DNA of 64,000 nt from a virus, in the IMG/VR virus record IMGVR_UViG_3300046665_000305, positions 1 to 64,000 of that record; one strand, written 5' to 3'. A program made the translations under genes and the position numbers. Below are positions 55,429-62,184 of the stretch, in pieces. Each line of letters starts with the position of its first letter. The stretch's first letter is position 1. Below the pieces are notes generated by a model. It worked only from the letters and a program-made list of their open reading frames with translations. It had not been told where the DNA came from and did no database searches.

Positions 55429-55688
55429 AGAGGAATTTTTTTGGCGATCCAGTGCCAGCAAATTTTGATGAGATCGAGGAAGCTCTCATGGAGATAGACG
55501 CTGTTGTCGAAACTGTCGCTGTCTTGGTTGAGTTTAACCATGAAGAGGGTGAATTTCATGGCTTTACCGCTACAATCGATGACGAAAGTGGTAGCGCCTT
55601 CACCACGCTTGGATATGAATCCAAGGAACAACTAATTAATGATCTTATCGCTGCTGGTATTGGCCATCGTCAAATTGACGAAATTTAA
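55425..55688 (+). CDS. small protein, paralogue of 23480-23731
   Basis: 87 aa; the order of IEEALMEID, EEGEFHGFTATIDDE, and KEQLINDLI resembles the 83-aa protein at 23480-23731. The two share the same general layout but are divergent. Function unknown. Confidence 0.6.
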   Translation: MKRNFFGDPVPANFDEIEEALMEIDAVVETVAVLVEFNHEEGEFHGFTATIDDESGSAFTTLGYESKEQLINDLIAAGIGHRQIDEI

Positions 55689-55691
55689 TAC

Positions 55692-55720
55692 TTGACTTGC
55701 GTTGAAGAATCATGTGTAGT
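55692..55720 (+). promoter_or_regulatory. sigma70-like promoter
   Basis: TTGACT (55692-55697), 17 bp, TGTAGT (55715-55720), upstream of 55754. Confidence 0.55.
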
Positions 55721-55753
55721 GTCCTTCTAGTATATAACATAGGAGGACTTGCC

Positions 55754-56035
55754 ATGAATAGAAAGATTGTAATGCCGTTTGTCGTATTAGCCATCCCTTT
55801 ACTAGGTTCGATGGCTTATGTCTACCGAGACAGTTTAGGCCTGCCGCAGACCGAAGAGGGTAGGACGCAGCAGATTGCGAAAAACATTTTCGACAACTGC
55901 GTCACCGAAATGCCTAAATATATGAAACAACTCCCGGTCTATAAGATCAACGAGGCGTGCTCCATCACTGCGATGGATGAGGCAAAGAAGCAGTACGCCA
56001 TCGAGAAGCTGACCGGCAAAAAAGGCCTGCTATAA
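55754..56035 (+). CDS. membrane-anchored or secreted small protein, 93 aa
   Basis: N-terminal hydrophobic stretch KIVMPFVVLAIPLLGSMAYVY (signal anchor), then a soluble part with two Cys (FDNCVTEM, NEACSITAM). ATG at 55754 after ATAGGAGG. First gene of its operon. Function unknown. Confidence 0.6.
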   Translation: MNRKIVMPFVVLAIPLLGSMAYVYRDSLGLPQTEEGRTQQIAKNIFDNCVTEMPKYMKQLPVYKINEACSITAMDEAKKQYAIEKLTGKKGLL

Positions 56036-56251
56036 ATGGCGTTCAAGAAGATGTACCACGGCACGATGCTTGCCGTGGGAAACGGGAAGCGAATAGTTAT
56101 CAAGCATGACGGCACGATCAATCGCCAAGACTTGGATAAGCTGACGATGGAAGAATTATACATCGTGATGCGGGCGTATTGCAGCGGTCGGATAAAGGAA
56201 GACATGATCGATCTTATCATGAAAGAAGTTGAAGCTCATGCCGAGTCTTGA
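56036..56251 (+). CDS. hypothetical basic protein, 71 aa
   Basis: Begins immediately after the previous stop. Basic, with KRIVIKHDGTINRQDLDKLTMEELYIVMRAYCSG. Could bind nucleic acid; unknown. Confidence 0.5.
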   Translation: MAFKKMYHGTMLAVGNGKRIVIKHDGTINRQDLDKLTMEELYIVMRAYCSGRIKEDMIDLIMKEVEAHAES

Positions 56252-56495
56252 GGAAGACAGGGAGCTTATGGCCTTCTTCCTTGGCGGTACGTGTCAGACC
56301 ATAGTTATGGCATGCGAGGCTTTGGACCTAGACGAAAGTCTGGATTGGGAAGACGAGCTTTTAAACGCTCGCCCTAGCATTGAGTGCTGCTCCGATTGCG
56401 GGTGGTGGATGGAAAGCGCCGTTCTCGAATTTATCGAGGATGGTAATGGAAAAGTTTTATGTGAAGAGTGTTTTAAAGATTTTTATGAAGAATGA
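56238..56495 (+). CDS. zinc-ribbon-like protein, 85 aa
   Basis: C-terminal half has CCSDCGWW and CEECFKDF separated by about 25 residues, a C-x2-C...C-x2-C site for zinc. N-terminal half acidic and helical. Start at ATG 56238 overlapping the previous gene. Function unknown. Confidence 0.55.
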   Translation: MPSLEEDRELMAFFLGGTCQTIVMACEALDLDESLDWEDELLNARPSIECCSDCGWWMESAVLEFIEDGNGKVLCEECFKDFYEE

Positions 56496-56673
56496 ATTAT
56501 TTGAATTAATTAAAGAATCTTGGGAAAATGCCTGCCGTAACGGTTATGGGCCTGAACTTACGGCGCTTCCTCTTGATCGCAGAGTTGACGATATGATGGA
56601 CTGTGACGCCTTAGTGGCTGAGTATCCAAGAGAAAATATTTTAAAAATTATGGAACAAATATTTAATGTCTAA
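56485..56673 (+). CDS. hypothetical acidic protein, 62 aa
   Basis: Starts at ATG 56485 within the end of the zinc-ribbon gene. Helical, acidic, with RRVDDMMDCDALVAEYPREN. Function unknown. Confidence 0.5.
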   Translation: MKNELFELIKESWENACRNGYGPELTALPLDRRVDDMMDCDALVAEYPRENILKIMEQIFNV

Positions 56674-56953
56674 AGCAGAAATTGAAAAACTACTAGAACA
56701 AGCCCTGTCTCTTATTACTGAGGCAGAAGAAATTGCAAACAGTACCGGCGAAACCTTTCATTTCGATTTAGCCTACGGCATGGGCGGTACATATTATCCA
56801 GAGCGTATGTCTAAGGATGACGCACTGGCACTTCTAAGGTCGGGCAAGGACCTTAGCGCGGAACAGCGTAAAAATATTGCCAAAATAATTGACGAAGATG
56901 ACAACAATTATTACAACCGAAGCGGTTGGGTATCTTCATCATCCATGTGCTAA
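56666..56953 (+). CDS. tandem paralogue A (LLRSG-x-L-x-x-EQR family), 95 aa
   Basis: N-terminal helix, then MGGTYYPERMSKDDALALLRSG, DLSAEQRKNIAKIIDEDD and a Ser-rich end with terminal Cys. The last 48 residues align with the whole 45-aa protein encoded next (56981-57118), so one arose by partial duplication. Function unknown. Confidence 0.6.
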   Translation: MSKAEIEKLLEQALSLITEAEEIANSTGETFHFDLAYGMGGTYYPERMSKDDALALLRSGKDLSAEQRKNIAKIIDEDDNNYYNRSGWVSSSSMC

Positions 56954-56980
56954 CATTAACTTTTAAAAAGGAAATATATT

Positions 56981-57118
56981 ATGACAAAGACTGAAGCCCT
57001 TGAACTACTTCGTTCCGGCGTAGAGCTTACCGAAGAGCAGCGCACCACTATCGCGGAAGCAATCGAAGACGCTGAACTTTATGACGATTGGACTTCTTGG
57101 GAAGGCTCTAGCTGCTAA
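56981..57118 (+). CDS. tandem paralogue B, 45 aa
   Basis: Short version of the preceding protein: KTEALELLRSG, ELTEEQRTTIAEAIED, and an end with Trp-Glu-Gly-Ser-Ser-Cys. ATG preceded by AAGGAAA. Function unknown. Confidence 0.6.
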   Translation: MTKTEALELLRSGVELTEEQRTTIAEAIEDAELYDDWTSWEGSSC

Positions 57119-57165
57119 AACCTTCCTCAAATTAATTTAAAGAAGGTTATTAAAGGAGTAATGTT

Positions 57166-58044
57166 ATGCTTTTAGTCGGTTCTCAAGCATTTGATTTCGG
57201 TCGGGTCCCTAGTGATATCGACTATATCGCAACTCCCGGTGAGTTAGAACTTTTTAAAGAAGTAAATAGTGATAAAATCGTTCTCGTCAAGCCTACAAAA
57301 TTTGGCGAGACGATTTTCATGCAAGGGTCTGATCCGGTGGAATTTGACACGTCGGAAACGGGTCAAGAATTAATGTTTATAAGCGATAAGGATTACGATT
57401 TAGCTCGTCTTCAACACGATGGGCATTTGATCGCTGAGCCTAATCTGCTTCTGACACTTAAAATGTCGCATAGGTTTCTTAAAAATAGCCCTCATTTTCT
57501 TAAAACTATGAAAGATATCTGGTACTTGAGAATGCTTGGAGCTACAGTTCCTGAAAGTCTGACAGATTGGCTCAAGCGCCGATCCAAAGTGACTTACGAT
57601 TACGGTCATCCTAGTTTAAAGAGAAATAAAGAAAACTTTTTCAGTAATGATGAAGTTCCTTATATCTACGATCATGATACGATTCATGAATCTGTAAAAA
57701 CATTCTCGACGCCTGCATTCGAACTTATTAAAGATGATGCAGCGGAAGTGTTTTGCTCGAAAGAGAAATTCATGGCTCAGCCTGAAGAGATTAAGCTAGC
57801 TACTGTTTTAGAGGAAAGCCTGACGCTCGCGCTAGAACGTAGCCAAATTCCGTTTAATTTTGAGCCTGATCGGTATAAGTCATTTACTACAGCGCTTGAA
57901 AAAGTGTGCACCAGCATTGCCTCTGGTTGGTGGCGGACCTACGCATGGGAAAATTACTTTACCGTGTTAGAAATGTATAACGAAAATTATGTTGACCGCT
58001 TTAAAACAGCACTCTCAGAAGGTATTATTAAACCTTATGCGTAA
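57166..58044 (+). CDS. nucleotidyltransferase-like protein, 292 aa
   Basis: N-terminus LLVGSQAFDFGRVPSDIDYI has the GS...(D)xD pattern of the DNA polymerase beta-type nucleotidyltransferase superfamily (G-S, then D-I-D). Further helical domain with RxxLxxSxxFLKTMKDIWYLR, and a C-terminal EENY-type tail. It may transfer a nucleotide to a protein or RNA, or be a minor member with lost activity. ATG after TAAAGGAG. Confidence 0.6.
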   Translation: MLLVGSQAFDFGRVPSDIDYIATPGELELFKEVNSDKIVLVKPTKFGETIFMQGSDPVEFDTSETGQELMFISDKDYDLARLQHDGHLIAEPNLLLTLKMSHRFLKNSPHFLKTMKDIWYLRMLGATVPESLTDWLKRRSKVTYDYGHPSLKRNKENFFSNDEVPYIYDHDTIHESVKTFSTPAFELIKDDAAEVFCSKEKFMAQPEEIKLATVLEESLTLALERSQIPFNFEPDRYKSFTTALEKVCTSIASGWWRTYAWENYFTVLEMYNENYVDRFKTALSEGIIKPYA

Positions 58045-58201
58045 TATTTTACCTGTTGTTGGAATTACTATATTCATTATTCTCGCCGGTTTCGGTCTCT
58101 ATGCCAAAGGCGTAGCGAGTTACCACTGCGGACTAGGTAATTCTATTCTCTTTGGAAAGAACGTTGTTTGGGCCTATTACATGGGATATTGTGATAAGTG
58201 A
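58037..58201 (+). CDS. membrane protein, 54 aa
   Basis: One transmembrane helix (ILPVVGITIFIILAGFGLYA), then a soluble C-terminus with two Cys (YHCGLGNS, MGYCDK). ATG overlaps the previous gene. Function unknown. Confidence 0.55.
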   Translation: MRNILPVVGITIFIILAGFGLYAKGVASYHCGLGNSILFGKNVVWAYYMGYCDK

Positions 58202-58449
58202 CTAAAATCATTCATGTCAACAGACATTTCATCGCAGCAAATGCAAAAGATGGTGGAAATAGGCCTGTCTATACCATTAAGGACCGAGGCAAGACGAGAT
58301 ACGCCAGAGAAGTCATTATCGATGGCCCATCTAAACTAGTTTATGATGGCTCACAGCTTAATTGTGGCGCTAGGGCGTGGATCGAAACTGATTCAAATCT
58401 AATTCTTGTAGACGAGATGAGCTTCGCGGAAGCCAAACTAAATGACTAA
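58198..58449 (+). CDS. hypothetical protein, 83 aa, GTG start
   Basis: GTG at 58198 in a GTGA overlap. Beta-rich with a VIIDGPSKLVYDGSQL segment. Function unknown. Confidence 0.5.
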   Translation: MTKIIHVNRHFIAANAKDGGNRPVYTIKDRGKTRYAREVIIDGPSKLVYDGSQLNCGARAWIETDSNLILVDEMSFAEAKLND

Positions 58450-58783
58450 ACAAGAAATCTTCGACACTATCTACCTCGGAATGAAATCTCAAGGCTTTCG
58501 TCAAAGCACTATAGGCTACGATTGTCGTTACAGAAATAAACGAAGAAAGTTAAAGTGCGTCGGAGGTTGGTTAATTCCAGATGAAGTGTATTCGGCTCGA
58601 AAAATGGAAGGTTTAACCATTAGGGAACTTGACTTTTTTATGGGAATGGAGCATTTAGATTTCATTGAAGAAGCTCAAGAGATTCACGATGAATCAATGA
58701 TGATTGAGGAAATGCGTTGGAGGCTTCAAAAGTTAGCTCAGCGCCACAAATTGGAGATTCCAGATGACACAATTTTCGAATGA
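58442..58783 (+). CDS. tandem paralogue 1 (CRYR...C family), 113 aa
   Basis: EIFDTIYLGMKSQGFRQS, DCRYRNKRRKLKCVGGWLIPDEVY, and a C-terminal AQEIHDESMMIEEMRWRLQKLAQRHKLEIP line up with the next gene (58764-59144). Conserved Cys residues suggest metal binding. Function unknown. Confidence 0.6.
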   Translation: MTKQEIFDTIYLGMKSQGFRQSTIGYDCRYRNKRRKLKCVGGWLIPDEVYSARKMEGLTIRELDFFMGMEHLDFIEEAQEIHDESMMIEEMRWRLQKLAQRHKLEIPDDTIFE

Positions 58784-59144
58784 ACAAGAACTTTTTGACG
58801 CGGTGTTTACCGCTCTTGAGAAGCAGGGTTTTATCAAGTCTGTCGTGCCTGAGCAGGTAGATGAGATGTGGGACATTGATCCAAGTTTTGTTCAGTGCAG
58901 GTATCGAGGCGCTAATGGCTGCCGCTGCGCTGCGGGGCATATCCTTCCAGATGCTGATTACAAAGAAGAATTTGAAAGGATATCTGTTAATGGCGTGAAG
59001 TACTTTGTGAATAATCTTTCCGACCAACAACTCACACTTATTCGTGAGCTACAGCAGGCTCATGATTTTGCCAAAAGCCCCGAAGATATGAAACAACGCC
59101 TCATTGGGGCAGCGCGGTATGCAGGCTTGGCTGTACCAGCTTAA
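58764..59144 (+). CDS. tandem paralogue 2 (CRYR...C family), 126 aa
   Basis: ELFDAVFTALEKQGFIKS, QCRYRGANGCRCAAGHILPDADY, and the ending AHDFAKSPEDMKQRLIGAARYAGLAVP match the preceding protein. The CRCAAGHI core recalls the CCLG families elsewhere in the window. Function unknown. Confidence 0.6.
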   Translation: MTQFSNEQELFDAVFTALEKQGFIKSVVPEQVDEMWDIDPSFVQCRYRGANGCRCAAGHILPDADYKEEFERISVNGVKYFVNNLSDQQLTLIRELQQAHDFAKSPEDMKQRLIGAARYAGLAVPA

Positions 59145-59146
59145 GA

Positions 59147-59186
59147 CGACGTGACGAAAGAAACTGTTACAACTCTCGTCACGTCG
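59147..59186 (+). terminator. hairpin at operon end
   Basis: Arms CGACGTGACGA (59147-59157) and TCGTCACGTCG (59176-59186), perfect 11-bp stem with a 18-nt loop, just after the stop of 58764-59144. Followed by C's not T's, so it may be a processing or protection signal. Confidence 0.5.
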
Positions 59187-59218
59187 CCCCGCTCGCTTCT
59201 CCCTTAGATACTCCTCTC

Positions 59219-59249
59219 AAAGTAGTAACTGACCTAAAACTACTACTTT
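59219..59249 (+). terminator. terminator-like hairpin
   Basis: Arms AAAGTAGTA (59219-59227) and TACTACTTT (59241-59249). The region 59145-59340 between genes holds this hairpin and the previous one; no coding frame or promoter was recognised there. Confidence 0.5.
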
Positions 59250-59340
59250 GATTACTGAGAAATACTAAGGAAGCCCTCAAATTGTCATGTATCAAGATGT
59301 GTAACACACCATTAATAATTGATCAAGGCGGTATTTATAT

Positions 59341-59739
59341 ATGACTATTCCTATTAGTAAAAGATTTCCTTCAGACCAGCATTTTGCCGTCGTTCTGTTT
59401 GACACGAATATTGGTTGTGATGGCGAGGGATGGTGGAACGGTGATAATGCTGTGAATTATCTTGTCATGACATATGAAGAGATCGTTCAGTGGGTAGCAA
59501 AAAACAAAGATAGAAAATTTAAAGTTGTCGAAGTTTACCCTATGACGGTTGAGATTCCTGAGCCTGTTGTTATTAGTACTAAGCCTTATGAAATGCCTCC
59601 TCATTTAGTAGAAATGAAGAACGAAGTTCTGGACCAAGCAAGAGAATATGCTAAGTTGCAACGCGAAAGATTGGATAGCATTCAAGACCCTGTCATGAAG
59701 GCTGCGTTGATCAAAGATTTAAAAAAAGAGGGTTGGTGA
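59341..59739 (+). CDS. hypothetical protein, 132 aa
   Basis: Alpha/beta protein with aromatic N-terminal half (NIGCDGEGWWNGDNAVNY), a Pro-rich hinge, and a helical basic C-terminus. It is followed by the next gene in a TGATG overlap. Function unknown. Confidence 0.5.
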   Translation: MTIPISKRFPSDQHFAVVLFDTNIGCDGEGWWNGDNAVNYLVMTYEEIVQWVAKNKDRKFKVVEVYPMTVEIPEPVVISTKPYEMPPHLVEMKNEVLDQAREYAKLQRERLDSIQDPVMKAALIKDLKKEGW

Positions 59740-60320
59740 TGGATTTTAGAGTAGGTGATAGAGTTAAATTGGTTCAGCGGCGCGATCTTTACGGTGAAAC
59801 TATTCCTGATATAGCTAATGAATGGAAGCTCGATACGCCTTACATCATTTCGGCGATTAATAATCGTAACACTTGGTTAGGCCCTAATTATGCCTTTCAA
59901 GGCACATGGGATTGCGTGAACTTTGAGGGTCTTGAAGGTTACTGGTTCAGGAGCGACGATCTTGAGTACGCGGCTGAGCCGGGAACTTATTGCTCACTAG
60001 GCGGTGAGAAAGTCTATTTCGTTGGCGTCGATCCTAATAATTCTGAGCTTGCTGTGATCATTGATCATGAGCGCGATGTGACGCGGTGCTATATCCACAA
60101 CTTCATGCCGTGGCGCGAGCCGCCTAAGAAGGTCGTAGGTTACGCTGTTGTGGTGCGAGGCGCAATCAAGACCAAAGAATTATTTTTCTTGGAAAATATT
60201 CAAGATACAGAAAAAGAAGCGCATGAAGTTTTTGAGCGTGAAAATGATGGCTCAATTGAATTAGTTGAAATTTTAAAAATTGAATATGAAGAAAAATCTG
60301 AAAAACCTGTTGACATTTGA
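59739..60320 (+). CDS. hypothetical protein, 193 aa
   Basis: Begins DFRVGDRVKLVQRRDLYGETIPDIA, a small barrel, then two similar strand-rich parts and an acidic helical tail. Its 3' end contains the promoter of the tRNA locus. Function unknown. Confidence 0.5.
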   Translation: MDFRVGDRVKLVQRRDLYGETIPDIANEWKLDTPYIISAINNRNTWLGPNYAFQGTWDCVNFEGLEGYWFRSDDLEYAAEPGTYCSLGGEKVYFVGVDPNNSELAVIIDHERDVTRCYIHNFMPWREPPKKVVGYAVVVRGAIKTKELFFLENIQDTEKEAHEVFERENDGSIELVEILKIEYEEKSEKPVDI

Positions 60321-60338
60321 TACGGAATGTCTTAGATA
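60310..60338 (+). promoter_or_regulatory. sigma70-like promoter of the tRNA locus
   Basis: TTGACA (60310-60315), 17 bp, TAGATA (60333-60338). Includes a 6-bp inverted repeat (60312-60317, 60326-60331). A hairpin about 60360-60383 (CTTC.TCAAC/GTTGA.GAAG) lies in the leader, before the first tRNA. Confidence 0.65.
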
Positions 60339-60388
60339 GGAATAACAAGATAACTAAATCTTCCTCAACTGTTGTTGAAGAAGTTTAA

Positions 60389-60638
60389 CCAAGAGTAGCT
60401 CCAAAGTATGCCTTGTGTCAAAAGGTAGCAGGTAGAGCACCACGACCTGATTTAGTGTAACGATGTGGCAAATCGTGTTACGACACTAAATAGAATTGGA
60501 TAGGATACTGCCGCAGAACAGGATTAAGTAGTGGGTCAGATCAACTCATGAAAAAGACTTAGTACCGCGTCAGTAAAATTGAAAAGGATTGGGTAGAAAA
60601 CGTGGGGGCTGGTGGTTCGAATCCATTCTCTTGGACCA
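60389..60638 (+). tRNA. interrupted tRNA gene 1 (insertions in D loop and anticodon loop)
   Basis: A complete tRNA can be assembled only by skipping two stretches. Acceptor CCAAGAG (60389-60395) pairs with CTCTTGG (60628-60634), followed by A and encoded CCA (60636-60638). D stem GCTC (60398-60401)/GAGC (60435-60438) encloses the canonical loop AGCAGGTA (60427-60434) plus 25 extra nt (60402-60426). Anticodon stem CCACG (60440-60444) pairs perfectly with CGTGG (60601-60605), but 156 nt lie between instead of 7. T arm GGTGG-TTCGAAT-CCATT is at 60611-60627. The anticodon cannot be fixed because no U33 fits at either edge. Confidence 0.6.
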
Positions 60639-60662
60639 GTTTGCCGAAAGGCTACGAGTAAC

Positions 60663-60679
60663 GCCGGTTCAATTCCGGC
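60663..60679 (+). tRNA. isolated T arm (tRNA 3'-half remnant)
   Basis: GCCGG-TTCAATT-CCGGC, a perfect T arm. The expected 3' acceptor would be TCGCTAA without CCA; no 5' half with matching acceptor was found nearby. Likely remnant or a displaced half. Confidence 0.4.
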
Positions 60680-60706
60680 TCGCTAATCGAGGTTTGGTAA
60701 GGAAAA

Positions 60707-60725
60707 GTAGGGTTCAAGTCCCTAC
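60707..60725 (+). tRNA. second isolated T arm (tRNA 3'-half remnant)
   Basis: G-TAGGG-TTCAAGT-CCCTA-C, a T arm followed by CCGAAGC and no CCA. No 5' partner was found. Between it and 60794 are three simple hairpins (GCGGCA/TGCCGC, CCGGA/TCCGG and a GTCT/AGAC-based one), possibly also relics. Confidence 0.4.
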
Positions 60726-60793
60726 CGAAGCGGCACATGCCGCAGGACCGGACGGTTCCGGGGATTTGGCAGTCTGGAAAGACAGACACATTG

Positions 60794-61017
60794 CCGGGGT
60801 TAGCTCAGCTGGTAGAGCACTGTGAGCCTGATTCATTTCGACTGGCTTGATCACCGATAGAAGTGAATTGAACCTGAGATGAGTCGATAACATGAAAGGA
60901 ATGAAGTAATGAGAGTAATTAACTCAAGAACCGGCCCAAGTAATGTTGGAGATGATTTGAAGGGGATAAGGGGTGAAACTACAGGTGTCGGGGGTTCGAA
61001 TCCTTCACCTCGGACCA
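60794..61017 (+). tRNA. interrupted tRNA gene 2, probably tRNA-Phe(GAA)
   Basis: Acceptor CCGGGGT (60794-60800) pairs with ACCTCGG (61007-61013), then A and CCA. D arm GCTC-AGCTGGTA-GAGC is perfect. Anticodon stem CTGTG (60820-60824) pairs with TACAG (60980-60984) with one G-U. Variable loop GTGTC and T arm GGGGG-TTCGAAT-CCTTC follow. Between the stem arms are 155 nt instead of 7. The right edge TGAAAC supplies U33, anticodon GAA and A37, and GTGTC is the usual variable loop of tRNA-Phe. If the first loop base is kept, 148 nt (60826-60973) must be removed. Confidence 0.6.
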
Positions 61018-61044
61018 TTCTTCCTCCATTAATGGAGGGAAGAA
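61018..61044 (+). terminator. hairpin after the tRNA locus
   Basis: TTCTTCCTCCATT/AATGGAGGGAAGAA with one bulged base, directly after the CCA of tRNA 2. Likely ends or processes the tRNA transcript; the ATG of the next gene lies in its second arm. Confidence 0.55.
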
Positions 61045-61526
61045 CTAATTTACAAGCAACGAACACGCCGTCATGGCTCGCCGCCGATATGGCAGCGCTT
61101 GCGGATATCATAATTCATGACAGGGTACTTGAACCTAGCGCTGGAACTGGCGCTATCGTGGAAGCTGTTAGTGTCTACGCTCAAAACATCACGGCGATAG
61201 AGCTTAACAAGCCTATGTTCGCTGAATTGGTGGAATCATATCCGTCTGTGGAATGTCTGAACACCAATTTCCTGAGATATAGTTTTGACAATCTGTTCGA
61301 CCGCGTCGTCATGAATCCGCCGCACAAGAATTGTGTCGAGCATGTCAGACATGCGGCGGACCAACTTGCAGAAGGTGGCCGTCTCGTCGCCCTGCTCCAT
61401 GCAACTTACTGTGACGAAATTTGTAAGATTCTCCCTGATGTAAGATTTTATCATTTACCTCGCGAAACGTTTGTGATAGGAGATAACTACATCGAAGCAG
61501 TTATCGCGGTTTGGGACAAAATTTAA
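61032..61526 (+). CDS. SAM-dependent methyltransferase, N6-adenine type
   Basis: 164 aa. Motif I RVLEPSAGTGAIVEA (SAM binding, about residues 32-46), an acidic residue in AIELNKP, and motif IV VVMNPPHKN (about residue 96). Ends ETFVIGDNYIEAVIAVW. No target-recognition domain. Start at ATG 61032 in the hairpin arm, with no ribosome-binding site; a longer frame into the tRNA is an artefact. Second methyltransferase of the window. Confidence 0.75.
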   Translation: MEGRTNLQATNTPSWLAADMAALADIIIHDRVLEPSAGTGAIVEAVSVYAQNITAIELNKPMFAELVESYPSVECLNTNFLRYSFDNLFDRVVMNPPHKNCVEHVRHAADQLAEGGRLVALLHATYCDEICKILPDVRFYHLPRETFVIGDNYIEAVIAVWDKI

Positions 61527-61537
61527 AGGAGGTTGAT

Positions 61538-61714
61538 ATGACGATGATTTCGTTCAAGTGCTATCTTAATGATGGCAATTCTTTCTCAGTTGCATTACCT
61601 GTTGTTCCTCAGACAGGAAACACTTTCTTTAAAAACAATGTTCGATATAAGGTCGTTGATGTTGTTTTTGAGCACGACGATCCCGAAATTCAGCTATATG
61701 TCGAACTATCATGA
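61538..61714 (+). CDS. hypothetical protein, 58 aa
   Basis: ATG at 61538 after AAAGGAGG, which is a strong site. Small beta protein, ending ATGA with the cupin gene. Function unknown. Confidence 0.55.
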   Translation: MTMISFKCYLNDGNSFSVALPVVPQTGNTFFKNNVRYKVVDVVFEHDDPEIQLYVELS

Positions 61715-62184
61715 AAATCATCTGGAACCGTGCCGGTGGCCTTCCCGAATGTCCATATTTCCGGCTATGGGCCGTCCTGTTCAAGAAGTGGAGCGTTAGG
61801 CTTCACCAATGGCTCGGAGATGACGATCACCGTCATCCACACAATCATCCTTATTGGTTCGTTACTGTCGTGCTACGAGGCGGCTATGACGATGTGACAT
61901 ACGAAACGATTGACAACGCTGTTCTGGTAAAAGACGTTGAACGGATGCGGGCCGGAATGATTCGGTTTAGGCCAGCCGATCACATGCATTCGGTTCAAAA
62001 CGTCAGACCTAATACGTGGACCTTTCTCATCACTGGTGCTCCAATGTTTCGTTGGGGATTCCTTGTCAAGGGGAAAATCATTAAGAGAGATAAATATTTC
62101 GCGGTGCACGGTCATCATCCTTGCGATGGAACGGGCGAGGGAGTTAGGCTGAAGCCGGATGGGACAAGGATTAGTGATGCTTAA
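61711..62184 (+). CDS. cupin-like protein, 157 aa
   Basis: DDDHRHPHNHPYWFVTVVLRGGYDD has clustered His typical of the first cupin motif, and RFRPADHMHSVQNV the second. A RWGFLVKGK strand follows. Cupins bind metal ions; this one could be a dioxygenase-, isomerase- or binding-type. Function not clear. Confidence 0.65.
   Translation: MKIIWNRAGGLPECPYFRLWAVLFKKWSVRLHQWLGDDDHRHPHNHPYWFVTVVLRGGYDDVTYETIDNAVLVKDVERMRAGMIRFRPADHMHSVQNVRPNTWTFLITGAPMFRWGFLVKGKIIKRDKYFAVHGHHPCDGTGEGVRLKPDGTRISDA

Noticed and set aside
59147-59249. Possible small RNA or CRISPR-like repeat
   Set aside because: Only two unrelated hairpins, no repeated spacer-repeat units; better explained as transcript ends.
60589-60825. 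Open frame of 78 codons through the tRNA locus
   Set aside because: Its translation contains typical artefacts of tRNA sequence (VSSAGRAL and GWWFESILL) and it spans T arms and the D arm of tRNA 2.
60825-60979. Group I intron in tRNA 2
   Set aside because: Only about 150 nt, and the conserved P7 and P3 core strings were not found by eye; left open as an unclassified insertion.
60909-61031. Upstream extension of the methyltransferase frame
   Set aside because: It runs through the 3' half of tRNA 2 (GSNPSPR is the usual artefact); the real protein probably starts at 61032.
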